A stretch of DNA of 64,000 bases. Origin: an uncultured Pseudomonadota bacterium. GTDB lineage: Bacteria > Myxococcota_A > UBA796 > SXON01. The position numbers and the translations under genes were made by a program. Under the pieces are notes generated by a model. The model was not told the origin of the DNA and ran no database searches. It worked only from the letters and a program-made list of their open reading frames with translations. Shown one piece after another: positions 26,489-35,622 of the stretch; position 1 is the first letter of the stretch, and every line of letters starts with the position of its first letter. Location of the stretch: NCBI GenBank assembly GCA_903875225.1, contig CAIQVJ010000110.1, positions 1 to 64,000 of the forward strand, in the 5' to 3' direction.

Positions 26489-27255
26489 CCGCCGTCCACG
26501 ACGAGGACCTCGCCGGTGATGAAGCTCGCGGCGGGTGAGAGCAGGAACACGCACGCGTCGACGACCGTGTCGGCCCCGCCGAACCGGCCGAGCGGGATCG
26601 TGCGCCGGATGCGATCGCGGATCTCCGGGTCGGGCCACAGGTTCGTCCTGGACTTCTCGGTGTCGACCGGCCCGGGGGCGACCGCGTTCACCCGGATCCC
26701 GGCCGCGGCCCACTCCACCCCGAGGGACTGCACGAGACTGTTGACAGCCGCCTTCGCGGCAGCCGAGGGCGCGGTGGCCGGTCCGCCGGTCCACGCATAG
26801 GTCGCGGTGAGCGCGAGGATGTTCCCACCGCCGCTGTCGATCATGTGGCGCGCGGCTGCCTGGGCCGAGAAGAACGTGCCGTTCAGGATGATCTCGACGA
26901 CGCTCCTCCAACCGTTCGGCGTGAGGGAGATCGATGGGCAGATGAAATTCCCCGCGGCTCCACACACCAGGGTGTCGAGGCGCCCGAGTTCGTCGACGGT
27001 GCGCTGCATCAGGGTCGTGCACTGTGCGGCGTCGCGAACGTCGGTGGGTACTGCGATGGCGCGTCGGCCAAGCGCTCGGACCTCCGCCGCGGTGGCCTCC
27101 AGCGGGCCAGACCGGCGGCCGGCGAGGGCGACGTCGGCCCCGAGGCCGGCGAGCCGCAGCGCCAGCTCCCTGCCGATCCCGGTGCCCCCCCCGGTGATCA
27201 CGGCCACCTGGTTCTCGAAGAGGTCTGCGCGAAAGGTCTCGGGGGTCTGGGGCAT
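26455..27255 (-). CDS. Short-chain dehydrogenase, 2,4-dienoyl-CoA reductase-like
   Basis: A 266-residue classical SDR. The cofactor motif is TGGGTGIG (residues 21-28) and the NNAG-equivalent is CGAAGNF. The catalytic region has ATYAWTGGPATAPSAAAKAAV, in which the Lys is kept but the usual YxxxK spacing is lengthened. That pattern, together with RVNAVAPGPVDTEK and a C-terminal VDGGQWLNKG, resembles mitochondrial/peroxisomal-type NADPH 2,4-dienoyl-CoA reductases. These act on unsaturated acyl-CoA during beta-oxidation. ATG 27255 gives the Rossmann fold at the expected place; the longer open frame upstream is a shadow of the PAP2 gene. Convergent with the GT-C-like gene. Confidence 0.8.
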   Translation of the reverse strand: MPQTPETFRADLFENQVAVITGGGTGIGRELALRLAGLGADVALAGRRSGPLEATAAEVRALGRRAIAVPTDVRDAAQCTTLMQRTVDELGRLDTLVCGAAGNFICPSISLTPNGWRSVVEIILNGTFFSAQAAARHMIDSGGGNILALTATYAWTGGPATAPSAAAKAAVNSLVQSLGVEWAAAGIRVNAVAPGPVDTEKSRTNLWPDPEIRDRIRRTIPLGRFGGADTVVDACVFLLSPAASFITGEVLVVDGGQWLNKGLMAL

Positions 27256-27330
27256 GGCCCGAATGTAGCGTGCGAGCGGGTGGGTGCCCCGGCCCGCAGC
27301 CTGCGCGTGGGCGGAATAGGCCGGTCCGCG

Positions 27331-28389
27331 ATGGAATCGCTGAAGTCCGCCCGCCGCTGGCCGCTCCCCGACTGGATGCTCCCGTGGCCCGAAGAGATCG
27401 CGCTGCTCGCGGTCGCCGCCGTGGCTGCGCTCGCCTGCTGGAGCACCGGCACCGGGTTCTCCATCAACCGCGTGGTGCTCGGCTACGAGCCGATGTTCGG
27501 CGCCAACTTCATCCTCATCCTCGTGGCGGCGCGCACGGTCCAGGTGTGGCGCCGGAACCACCCCTCGGCCTCCGCCTGGCACAACGGGCTCGACCTGCAG
27601 AGCGACGTCACGCTCATGCGGGTGACCGTCTTCCTGTTCGCCTACATCACCGTCTACACCAACATCAAGACTCGCATCCCGGTGTTCAACCCCGCGGTGC
27701 ACGACTACGCGCTGCACCAGTTCGAGCGCACCCTGTTGGGGGGCTTCGACGTCGTGGAGGCCGCCCGGGGGTTGCGGGAATCCCCATCGGTGGCGCACGC
27801 GTTGGACCGCATGTACCGCCACGACTACATCTTCATGACGTTGATGGCGTTGTACCTTCATCTTCAGAGTGGCCCGCGCCACGTGCGGCACCTGTTCACC
27901 TCGATGGCGGTGCTCTACCTCGCGGGCATCACCGTCAGCGCAGTGTGGCCCACCTGGGGGCCGTGCTTCTTCGTCCGCGACCAGTACACGTGGATGAAGT
28001 CGATGGGGATCGACTGCTGGGGCGCCCAGGAGGGGCTCCTGAAGTCCTGGCAGGAGAGCGTCGCGGCCGGGGCAGCGCACCGGGAGCTCGGGACCAAGTC
28101 GTTCACGGGGATCGCTGCGTTCCCGAGTCTGCACGTGGGCCACTGCATGTTGCTGTGCGGCTTCGCATGGCACTACGAGCGGCGCATGCTCCTCCTGATG
28201 GTGCCGATCACCCTGCTCACGTGGTTGGCCACCCTCACGTTCGGCTGGCACTACCTCTCAGACGGGCTCGGGGTGATCCCCCTGGCGGCGTTCGCCTGGG
28301 CGGTGTCCCGTCGGCTCGTGTTCGGCGCCGAGCCGGTCGGGCTCCGTGATCCGATGCCGGGGGGGGGCGCCGAGCCGTCGGCGGAGTAG
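27331..28389 (+). CDS. PAP2 / Aur1-Ipt1-like membrane phosphotransferase or phosphatase
   Basis: The 352-residue protein has about six membrane helices and the two phosphatase-superfamily motifs. The first is GIAAFPSLHVGHCML (PSxHVG, near residues 264-278) and the second is FGWHYLSDGLGVIPLA (HYxxD, near 305-320). The PSLHVG variant is characteristic of the PAP2_3 group, which includes fungal inositol-phosphorylceramide synthase and actinobacterial relatives. It probably transfers or removes a phospho-head group on the outer face of the inner membrane. ATG 27331 precedes the first basic segment and is divergent from the SDR gene by 75 bp. Confidence 0.75.
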   Translation: MESLKSARRWPLPDWMLPWPEEIALLAVAAVAALACWSTGTGFSINRVVLGYEPMFGANFILILVAARTVQVWRRNHPSASAWHNGLDLQSDVTLMRVTVFLFAYITVYTNIKTRIPVFNPAVHDYALHQFERTLLGGFDVVEAARGLRESPSVAHALDRMYRHDYIFMTLMALYLHLQSGPRHVRHLFTSMAVLYLAGITVSAVWPTWGPCFFVRDQYTWMKSMGIDCWGAQEGLLKSWQESVAAGAAHRELGTKSFTGIAAFPSLHVGHCMLLCGFAWHYERRMLLLMVPITLLTWLATLTFGWHYLSDGLGVIPLAAFAWAVSRRLVFGAEPVGLRDPMPGGGAEPSAE

Positions 28390-28490
28390 ACCCTCCTCGC
28401 CGCATGCCGGCGGGGTGGAGCGGTTCACCCTCGGCCGCCTGACTGATCCCGGGCGTCGCGGAACCAGCTACGAATTCGGCGAGGAACCGC

Positions 28491-29525
28491 ATGCTGACCC
28501 TCCTTGCCTTCGCCCTGCCGGCGTTCGCCGGCGACGCCGTCTCCCCCGAAGGCGCTGCCGCCTGGGAGGCCTACTCCACCTCCGACCTCCAGGAACGCCC
28601 GGAGTGGACGCCCCCCTTTCCTCCCGCCGACGGGCCCAACTGCCTCGTCCCCACGGTCGATGGCGACAAGCTCCTCGGCTACAACGGCGGCTGTTCGGAC
28701 GGCACGGCCGAAGGGCGGGGTGAGGCCTGGATCGAGTCCGCCGACGGGGCCTGGCTCGTCTACATCGCTGGCGAATTCCGCGCGGGCTCGATGGAGGGCA
28801 CCTTTCTCCGGGTGATGGTGCGGCATCCGGAGGGGTTCACCGGTGCCCTGTTCTTCCGGGGCACGGCCGTGGATGACAACCCCGTGAGCGGGACGCTCTT
28901 CACCGGGGCCGGGCTCCGCTACCAGGGTGGGGTGAGCAAGACCTTCGGCCTCCTGGGCCAGGGGGAGCTCCGGTTACCGAACGGGGACACCGCCACGGGG
29001 GAGTGGAACGGCGACGCGTTGTTGAAAGGGCGCCGGATGTACGCAGACAATGGGGACTGGGAGGAGATTCGCAGCCGGGTCTCGAAGAACGGGACCGTCC
29101 ACCACCGGGTCGTGGATCACTACTATGCGCCGCCGCTCGGCACCGTGGCGGACTGCGTGCCAGGGAACGACGTGCGGATCGTCACGCCCGGGTCCAAGCA
29201 CTGGATCAGCGCGACGGTCACCTCGGTGGGGGAGAGCGACTGTGGCGTGCTGATCGACAGGTACGGCGGCACCGAGACGAGCTACCCGTTCAGCCAGCTG
29301 GTGACGACGTACACAGCCTCGCAGAAGGAGGCGGATCAGGCCTATGCGGCGATGCTTCGTGACGCGTACAACTCCGTGATGAACGCGCCGGCACCCGCCG
29401 AGGACCTGTTCCAGTCCTACCTCGATGCGCAGGACGCCTACGCGCGGAAGCGCGCCGAGGAGAACGGCGAGCCCATCATCGACCCCTGCGCCGACGCCGC
29501 GACCAGCCCCAGCTACTGCCACTGA
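28491..29525 (+). CDS. Exported MORN-like repeat protein
   Basis: The 344-residue protein has a signal peptide (LTLLAFALPAFAG). It carries several MORN-like glycine/aromatic hairpins, for example SDGTAEGRGEAWIESADGAW (near residues 69-88) and GQGELRLPNGDTATGEWNGD (near 156-175). A C-terminal section has paired cysteines (VADCVPGNDV, GESDCGVL) and a final helix ending DAATSPSYCH. MORN repeats often bind lipid or protein. Function unknown. ATG 28491 is preceded by GGCGAGGAA, a good ribosome-binding site. Convergent with the next lipoprotein gene, 5 bp apart. Confidence 0.65.
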   Translation: MLTLLAFALPAFAGDAVSPEGAAAWEAYSTSDLQERPEWTPPFPPADGPNCLVPTVDGDKLLGYNGGCSDGTAEGRGEAWIESADGAWLVYIAGEFRAGSMEGTFLRVMVRHPEGFTGALFFRGTAVDDNPVSGTLFTGAGLRYQGGVSKTFGLLGQGELRLPNGDTATGEWNGDALLKGRRMYADNGDWEEIRSRVSKNGTVHHRVVDHYYAPPLGTVADCVPGNDVRIVTPGSKHWISATVTSVGESDCGVLIDRYGGTETSYPFSQLVTTYTASQKEADQAYAAMLRDAYNSVMNAPAPAEDLFQSYLDAQDAYARKRAEENGEPIIDPCADAATSPSYCH

Positions 29526-29530
29526 ACGGG

Positions 29531-30244
29531 CTACCCCCCGCAGCCGCTCGCGGCCGCCATGTCGAGCTCCGCCGGGCGCTGGATGCCGGCCCAGGTGCGG
29601 TCGGCCTCGATGCGGACGAGCTCGTAGCTGAGCATCGGGCTCTCACCCCCACAGTCGGAGTACATGCCGCCGGGGATGGTGGCGACGTCGTACGCCGCGA
29701 TGGCTCCGAAGCGGTACATCGCGCCGTCGATCGTCACGGTCTTCATCTCGCCGGGCTTCACGGAGACGACGCCGCTGTCTGTGGTGATGTCGAGCGCGTG
29801 GAACGTGAGCTTGTAGTCCGCCTCGTCGACGAGGCTCCCCAGTGCTTCGCCGTACTGCACGTCGACGTCCGAGAACGCGTTGCCCGCGCCCGACTCGACC
29901 ACGTAGAGGAGGCCGCTCTCGTCCCGAAGCTCCAGGCTGGCGGGTAGCATCCAGTCGTAGTTCACGGCGGCGGTGACCGTGTGCCCCGCGTAGGCGCTCA
30001 GGTCCGCGCCGGTGGGCGAGTGCACCGCCAGTACGACCTCGCCGACCGTGATGCCCAGGTCTACGGCGGACTCGCCGCCGGTGGAGGTGACGGCGAGCGC
30101 GCCATCGGCGATCGCGTCGCCCGAGCAGGTGCCCCAGTCCACGCACGCATCGGTGGTGACCGTGGCGTTCTCGAGCTGCAGGTCGGCTGCGGCCCTGGCT
30201 TCGACTTCATTCTGGCAGGCGGTGAGGAGGAGAAGGACGTACAT
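29531..30244 (-). CDS. Lipoprotein of unknown function
   Basis: The 237-residue protein starts with a short hydrophobic stretch and lipobox (VLLLLTAC, Cys at residue 10), so it is probably lipidated after only a nine-residue signal. The mature part is acidic, Gly/Ala/Thr-rich and likely beta-sandwich in structure (LGITVGEVVLAVHSPTGADL). It has cysteine pairs at ACVDWGTC and a C-terminal SGCGG. No family recognised. A convincing sigma-70-like promoter lies upstream at 30290-30318. Confidence 0.65.
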   Translation of the reverse strand: MYVLLLLTACQNEVEARAAADLQLENATVTTDACVDWGTCSGDAIADGALAVTSTGGESAVDLGITVGEVVLAVHSPTGADLSAYAGHTVTAAVNYDWMLPASLELRDESGLLYVVESGAGNAFSDVDVQYGEALGSLVDEADYKLTFHALDITTDSGVVSVKPGEMKTVTIDGAMYRFGAIAAYDVATIPGGMYSDCGGESPMLSYELVRIEADRTWAGIQRPAELDMAAASGCGG

Positions 30245-30289
30245 GAGGACTCCGGGTTGGGTTGCCCTCCCTTGAGCAATGGGCGTGCC

Positions 30290-30318
30290 ATCATGGTAGA
30301 AAGGTCATTATTCGTCAA
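30290..30318 (-). promoter_or_regulatory. Sigma-70-like promoter for the lipoprotein gene
   Basis: Read on the minus strand, a TTGACG -35 box (30318-30313) is followed after exactly 17 bp by CATGAT (30295-30290). The lipoprotein ATG at 30244 lies about 45 bp downstream. The surrounding sequence is unusually AT-rich for this genome. Confidence 0.5.
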
Positions 30319-30350
30319 CCTCCCCCCAGGGACGCGACAGCGGCGTCACG

Positions 30351-32660
30351 GTGGGACGGGCGCTGCGCACGCTGGGTTACTGGCCCGTCCCAGCCGGTGC
30401 GAGCGAAGTGACCAGTCCTGCCCCGAACCCCGCACTGCGCCTGCCGAACGGCGGTCCGGTGTGGATCTTCCTCGCGGCTTGCCTGCTCACCCTCGTCTTC
30501 CTGACGTCGGTGCACCTGTTTCTGACGTCGGGCACGGAGACCAACGAGCCCGGCATCCCGGTAGCGGCGTCTCCCTCGGCCCCTGCGCGCAAGCTCGTCG
30601 TCCTGGTGGTGGACGGACTGCGCCCGGAGGACGCACGGGACGAGCGGCTCGCCTTCCTGAAGCCGTTCCGGGACCACGGGTTCGTCGCCGAGATCGAGCC
30701 GTGCCTCGAGCGGCAGACCGTCCCGTGCGTGAGCGAGGCGTTCATGGGCACCGCGACTGCGGGCCTGCTCGGGGTGTACCACAATCTGGTCTCTGCGGGC
30801 ACGACGGTGAACAGCAGCGTGTTCTCCGACGTGGTCGACTCGGGCCGCACCACCGCGGTCGTGCACGAGAAGGAGTACTCGGCCTACTCCCGCTCGCTCA
30901 CCCGGGACTGGCACGGTGACAGCGCTGCGGGTTGGGCCCACGCGAAGCAGTACATCGGGGAGGGGATCGATCTGGTGGTATGGCACTACCCGTTCCTTGA
31001 CGAGGTGGCGCACCATTTTCCCGTCGGCACCCCCAAGTACGACGCGGCGATCAGGCGGCTGAACGACGACGGGGAGGCGCTCGTCGCTGCACTCCCTCCC
31101 GAGTACCGCCTCGTGGTGTGCGGAGACCACGGTCACTCGCTCAGTGGGCGGCACATCTTCGGGTTGAACATCCCAACCGTGTTCCTCTCGGACGGCGAGC
31201 TGTTCGGCAACGCCCCGGTGAAGGAGCGCTTGCCCATCAGCACCTACCGGTTCCTCGTCGGGGCCGAGCTCGGGCTGCTCCCGCCGGCAAACTACGAGGG
31301 GGCGAACCTCGCGGATCGGTTGCCTGAAGGCAGTGAGCTGCGCGCCGTGGCCGAGCGGCAGACCTACGTGGGTACCGTGCGGCGGGGGATCAGCCCGGTG
31401 TGGGTGGCCATCGCTGCCCTCCTCATCGGTGGGCTCGCAGTCCGCACGCTCCCGGCCCCGATGCGTGGCTACTTCGCTGGAGGCCTCGCGCTCGCCGGCG
31501 TGGTCGGCCTGATCTACCTGCGGGTCCTGCCCACGATCCACTACTCGCCGACGTTCCCGTGGGTGCGCGGGCCGATCCTCGGCGTCGCGATGGTCGGAGG
31601 GATCGGCGGTTACCCGCTGCGCCGGGACGGGCGGGGCCTCGTCGTGGCCCTGCTGCTCTTCGGGATGGTCCTGCCGGCGACGATCTACAACTACGGGATC
31701 TTCCAGTCGGGCGCGAACCTCATCGCCCTGGCTACGCTCGGGCTCGCCCTCCCCAGCCTGTACCGGCTCGGGCCGCTCTCCCGACGGCGTTGGCTCGAGG
31801 TGGTGCTCCTTGTCGCGGCGATCGTCGGCGCCGTGTACGAGCTTGGCGACATCCAGGTGGGCACGTTCACGATCAAGAACTTTCCGCACCTTCGTGATCT
31901 GCCCACCGCGGTCGGGTGCCTCCTGTGGGCCGGGTTCGCCGCAGCGCTGCCCGCCGGCCGGGTTGCGAAGGTCGTAGCCGCGCTCGTGGCCGGGGTCGGG
32001 GCGAGCGGGCTCGTCCACGTGGGCGACTACCCGCTCGCGGCCATCACTGCGGGCGTGCTGGTCGCGGCGCTGCGCTTCCCGGCGGCGCTGCCCGCTATCG
32101 GGGCCTGGGCGGCTGTTCCCTGGTACGGGCGATCGGACTCGATGGGCGTGGTGGCGGTCGTCCTCCTTGCTGCCGCTGCGGCGCGGCTCGCCTCCTCCGA
32201 CGCACAGCTCCGCCGGTGGCTCATCCCCGCGATCGCGGTGCTGGGTGGATACCTGAGCCTCGCGCACTCGGCGCGGCTGCGCTCCAACGGGCTCGACTTT
32301 GCATTCGCGATCCGCTGGCTGCCGGGTGATCTCCACTTCAAGCTCTGGCCCATCGTCGGGCTCGCGCTGCTGGTGAAGGTGCTCCTGCCTCCTGCCCTGG
32401 TGGTGCTCGGTGTGGAGCGGTTTGCCGGAGATGTGGGACGCACCGGTGCCTGTGCCGCGGTGTGCGTGCGGCTCGCTGCGATCAGCGCCGAGGTCGCGGG
32501 CATGCTCTTCACGACAGACGCGCCCCCGCCGTACCGCCTGTTCGAGCAGCTGGAGGACATGCTGGCCTGGCTCCTGGTGCTGGGCACGCTGCTGCTCGTT
32601 TCGCGGGGGCGGGGAACCCGAACGCTCGTGGGCGCGCCGGTGCTCGCGGGCCGCGACTAG
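30351..32660 (+). CDS. GPI-ethanolamine-phosphate-transferase-like phosphodiesterase membrane protein
   Basis: The 769-residue protein has an N-terminal signal-anchor (PVWIFLAACLLTLVFLTSV). An alkaline-phosphatase-superfamily domain follows, with the metal-ligand motifs VLVVDGLRPEDARD, LDEVAHHFP and VCGDHGHSLSGRH. More than ten membrane helices then run to the C-terminus. The soluble-domain-plus-polytopic layout is that of the eukaryotic PIG-N/PIG-O enzymes that move phosphoethanolamine. Here it probably transfers or hydrolyses phospho-head groups on an envelope glycolipid. The GTG at 30351 is the ORF start; a GTG at 30408 is a plausible alternative. Followed 4 bp later by an acyltransferase. 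Confidence 0.65.
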   Translation: MGRALRTLGYWPVPAGASEVTSPAPNPALRLPNGGPVWIFLAACLLTLVFLTSVHLFLTSGTETNEPGIPVAASPSAPARKLVVLVVDGLRPEDARDERLAFLKPFRDHGFVAEIEPCLERQTVPCVSEAFMGTATAGLLGVYHNLVSAGTTVNSSVFSDVVDSGRTTAVVHEKEYSAYSRSLTRDWHGDSAAGWAHAKQYIGEGIDLVVWHYPFLDEVAHHFPVGTPKYDAAIRRLNDDGEALVAALPPEYRLVVCGDHGHSLSGRHIFGLNIPTVFLSDGELFGNAPVKERLPISTYRFLVGAELGLLPPANYEGANLADRLPEGSELRAVAERQTYVGTVRRGISPVWVAIAALLIGGLAVRTLPAPMRGYFAGGLALAGVVGLIYLRVLPTIHYSPTFPWVRGPILGVAMVGGIGGYPLRRDGRGLVVALLLFGMVLPATIYNYGIFQSGANLIALATLGLALPSLYRLGPLSRRRWLEVVLLVAAIVGAVYELGDIQVGTFTIKNFPHLRDLPTAVGCLLWAGFAAALPAGRVAKVVAALVAGVGASGLVHVGDYPLAAITAGVLVAALRFPAALPAIGAWAAVPWYGRSDSMGVVAVVLLAAAAARLASSDAQLRRWLIPAIAVLGGYLSLAHSARLRSNGLDFAFAIRWLPGDLHFKLWPIVGLALLVKVLLPPALVVLGVERFAGDVGRTGACAAVCVRLAAISAEVAGMLFTTDAPPPYRLFEQLEDMLAWLLVLGTLLLVSRGRGTRTLVGAPVLAGRD

Positions 32661-32664
32661 CGAG

Positions 32665-34830
32665 GTGGATCGGGCGCCTGCCGAGACCGCGCCTGGGGCG
32701 AACGCCGCTGGGCGTCGGGCGGACATTCAGGGACTCCGCGCTGTTGCCGTCCTGCTGGTCGTCGCGTTCCACTCCCGGCTGCCGGTGCCCGGCGGGTTCG
32801 TTGGAGTCGATGTCTTCTTCGTCATCTCCGGGTTCGTGATCACCTGCATGCTGCTCCGCGAGTGGGTGGGTACGGGAGCGGTGGCGCTGCGGCAATTCTA
32901 CTTCCGCCGGTTCCTGCGCCTCACACCCGCGTTGGCGCTGACGGTCACGCTCGTTGCCCTGGCCTCCATCGTGCTCCAGAGCCCCTTCGGACCGCAGCAG
33001 GCCACCGCGAGCACCGGTGCTGGCGCCATGCTGCTCTCGGCCAACTTCGTGATCGCCCACGCCGCGGGGGACTACTTCGCCGACAGCGCCACGTTGAACC
33101 CGCTGTTGAACACCTGGTCGCTCTCGGTCGAGGAGCAGTTCTACCTGCTGTTCCCGGCGCTGCTCGTGCTCGGGTGGACGGTTGCGCGCAGGACGGGGCG
33201 TGAGCGACTCCCGGCCCTGTTCGCCGTCCTCGGGCTTGCAATCGCCTCCTTTGCCGGGTCGGTCACGCTCGACTACGGACCTTCCACCTGGCTCTCTTCG
33301 TCCGAGTTCTTCGGCGGGCCGGCATCCTTTGCCTTCTACAGCTCCCTGACGCGCGCGTGGGAGTTCGCGGTGGGTGCGTTCCTGGGGTTGTCGCTGGCGC
33401 GGCTGCCCCAGGTCTCCCCTGGTGCCACCCACGCCGCGGGCCTTTTGGGGACTGCATTGATCGCGGCCTCGGCGCTCGGGATCGACGCCTCGATGACCTT
33501 TCCGGGGCTCGTGGTGCTCGTTCCGGTCCTGGGTACCGCGCTCCTCCTCATCGCAGGCGCGCAGAGGCCGGTCGGGGTGAGCCGCCTGCTCGCGCTCCGA
33601 CCGATGGTTGCCATCGGGGATGCCTCCTACTCGTGGTACCTGTGGCATTGGCCGGTGATCGTGTTCAGCGTGCTGCTGGTCCCGAACAAGGCGCTGGTGC
33701 CGCCGATCGCGGCGGTGGTGGCCCTGGTCCCGGCGATGCTCTCCTACCGGTTCGTCGAGCAGCCGATCCGTGCGTTTCGGCCACGCACGCGGTGGTTGGC
33801 GACGGCGTTGGTCCTTTGCACCGTCGGGGTGCCCCTCGCCGTCTCCGGGGTGTTGCAGGCGGGCGCGACCCGGCGGTGGGGGCTCGGGACGGTCCCGCGG
33901 GTGTCGGACGCCGCGTCGGGCACCTCCGGGGCGGAGGGAAGCCTCGGGGATGGGGATGGGGCGCGGGGCGATGGCAGCATGCGATCGCAGCACGCCGTGG
34001 TCGATGCCGGGTGCGTGAACATCGCGCTCAATCCAGGTAAATGCCGGTTCGGACCCACGTCGCCCGTTGGCAGCGTCCTGCTCGCCGGCGACTCCCAAGC
34101 CTACGCCGTGGCCGACGGCACGATCGCGGCGGCGACGCGGCTCGGGTTCGACACCGTCGTCACGACCCACACCGGCTGCCCGTTTCTCGGCCGCGAGTCG
34201 AGCGGGTCGCACGATCATCCCTGCCGGGCCTGGCAGAAGGCGGTGCTGGCCTATGCGCTGGACACTCCGCCGGGCGTGGTCGTCATCTCCAATCGGTCGG
34301 CCGGCTACGTGCACCCCGAGTGGGGCTGGCGGACGGTCGCGACCGACCACCACGGCCGCGCGGCGTCGATCGCCGACGCGGCGGCGCTCTGGCGGCGGGG
34401 GCTCGAGCCCGTCGTATCCGCGCTGACAGCGGCCGGGATCCCCGTCGTGATCATCGACGCTGCCCCTGAGATGCACGGCTACACCGATGGCACCTCGCTG
34501 TTCTCCAACGTGTTCGGCATCCCCGACTTCGAGGTTTCCCGGGCCGGCTCGGAGGCTGATCGTGCGCCCGCGCTGGAGGTGGAGCAGGCCATCGCCAGGG
34601 CGCACCCGGGCGCGCTCACGTTCGACCCGTACCCGGCGCTCTGTGACGACGCGACCTGCGCCGCGGCCCGGAGCGGGGTGGCGCGGTACCAGGACGAGAC
34701 GCACCTGAGCGTCGCAGGCTCGATGATGCTCACAGATGGGGTGGAAGCCTCCTTGCGTCAGGCCCTCTCCGAGCGCTGGGCGGCCCGACCTGACGGCGCA
34801 GGTGGAGTACGGAGCCGGGCTCCGAAGTGA
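32665..34830 (+). CDS. Acyltransferase-3 (OafA/YrhL) with C-terminal SGNH domain
   Basis: The 721-residue protein has the acyltransferase-3 start DIQGLRAVAVLLVVAFHS (near residues 20-37) and FFVISGFVIT. It also has the WSLSVEEQFYLLFP signature, with about ten membrane helices ending near residue 400. A linker leads to a soluble SGNH-like domain (VLLAGDSQAYAVADG block I; YQDETHLSVAGSMMLTDG with the DxxH catalytic pair near the end). Such proteins O-acylate LPS, peptidoglycan or exopolysaccharide. The GTG at 32665, 4 bp after the previous stop, was chosen because the longer ORF overlaps the phosphodiesterase. A decayed homologue lies immediately downstream. Confidence 0.85.
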   Translation: MDRAPAETAPGANAAGRRADIQGLRAVAVLLVVAFHSRLPVPGGFVGVDVFFVISGFVITCMLLREWVGTGAVALRQFYFRRFLRLTPALALTVTLVALASIVLQSPFGPQQATASTGAGAMLLSANFVIAHAAGDYFADSATLNPLLNTWSLSVEEQFYLLFPALLVLGWTVARRTGRERLPALFAVLGLAIASFAGSVTLDYGPSTWLSSSEFFGGPASFAFYSSLTRAWEFAVGAFLGLSLARLPQVSPGATHAAGLLGTALIAASALGIDASMTFPGLVVLVPVLGTALLLIAGAQRPVGVSRLLALRPMVAIGDASYSWYLWHWPVIVFSVLLVPNKALVPPIAAVVALVPAMLSYRFVEQPIRAFRPRTRWLATALVLCTVGVPLAVSGVLQAGATRRWGLGTVPRVSDAASGTSGAEGSLGDGDGARGDGSMRSQHAVVDAGCVNIALNPGKCRFGPTSPVGSVLLAGDSQAYAVADGTIAAATRLGFDTVVTTHTGCPFLGRESSGSHDHPCRAWQKAVLAYALDTPPGVVVISNRSAGYVHPEWGWRTVATDHHGRAASIADAAALWRRGLEPVVSALTAAGIPVVIIDAAPEMHGYTDGTSLFSNVFGIPDFEVSRAGSEADRAPALEVEQAIARAHPGALTFDPYPALCDDATCAAARSGVARYQDETHLSVAGSMMLTDGVEASLRQALSERWAARPDGAGGVRSRAPK

Positions 34831-34943
34831 GCACCGTGGGCCGGGCCGGGCGCCGAGGTCGCCGGGCTTCTCCCTGCTTCGGCTGCGCGTCTCCCACAGC
34901 CCGCATCGTCGCCCGGGCCAGACATGCAGGCTCCTGTCGGGGT

Positions 34944-35527
34944 GACATCGACGGACTGCGCGCCCTCGCCGTGCGGTCGGGCGGCGATTGGTTGGGTGGC
35001 GCTGTCTGCGGACGAGTTCGGACAACTTGGGAAGCATGTGGCAGGCGCGGTGGGCTTTGCGACCAACTTCGTGCTGTGGCAGGAGGCCGGCTACTTCGAT
35101 TCGGCCTCGGCCGGAAGACCGCTGCTGCACCTCTGGTCGCTCGCGAGCGAGGAGCAGTTCTACCTCGGTGTCGATGCTGCTCGTCAGGCGCCCTCCCGAG
35201 GAGTGCACCCGGCGCCCGTTCGGCCTCGGTGGCCACAGGCTCCTGGACCCATGCGGGAAGAGCCGTGCCCTGCTCGAGGGCCGCGATGCAGTCTACCTCT
35301 CCGTGGTGGACCGGCTCCGCATTCTGCACCCGAATGCGGTGTTCTTCGACGCCCGGTCCCCTTTCTGTGACGAGACGACCTGCTATGCGAAGGAAGGGGA
35401 CGAGGTTCTGTACCGGGACGGCAACCACCTGAACTCGGTCGGAGCGGAGAAGTTGATGCGTCCGCTCCTCGATCTCGTCCGAGCTCTCCCGCCCACCGCC
35501 CCCAGGACGATGATGCTCCCGGGCTGA
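34944..35527 (+). pseudogene. Decayed acyltransferase-3/SGNH gene
   Basis: Pieces of a second acyltransferase-SGNH gene lie in three frames. GDIDGLRALAV begins near 34944. FATNFVLWQEAGYFDSAS, continuing to PLLHLWSLASEEQFYL, covers about 35058-35165. The SGNH C-terminus, with VFFDARSPFCDETTCY and the DGNHLNSVGAEKL catalytic block, ends at 35527. Compared with the intact gene just upstream, roughly 90 residues are missing after the first piece and about 350 (most membrane helices and SGNH block I) after the second. This is internal deletion plus frameshifts, not a sequencing slip. It probably arose from an old tandem pair. Confidence 0.8.
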
Positions 35528-35622
35528 TCGGCCGCCGCGTCGGCACTGGGAGCGGGCCCCCCAAAACCCCCACGCGGATCGCCCCCAACTGTGGTATCTG
35601 GGCGCGGATCCCGGAAGCTCCC

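Noticed and set aside
30315-32726. 803-codon minus-strand frame
   Set aside because: Antisense shadow of the phosphodiesterase gene, which has metal-ligand motifs and membrane helices.
32509-35208. 899-codon minus-strand open frame
   Set aside because: It covers the acyltransferase gene and its pseudogene in antisense, and its composition is low-complexity Arg/Gly/His. The plus-strand frames have recognised motifs.
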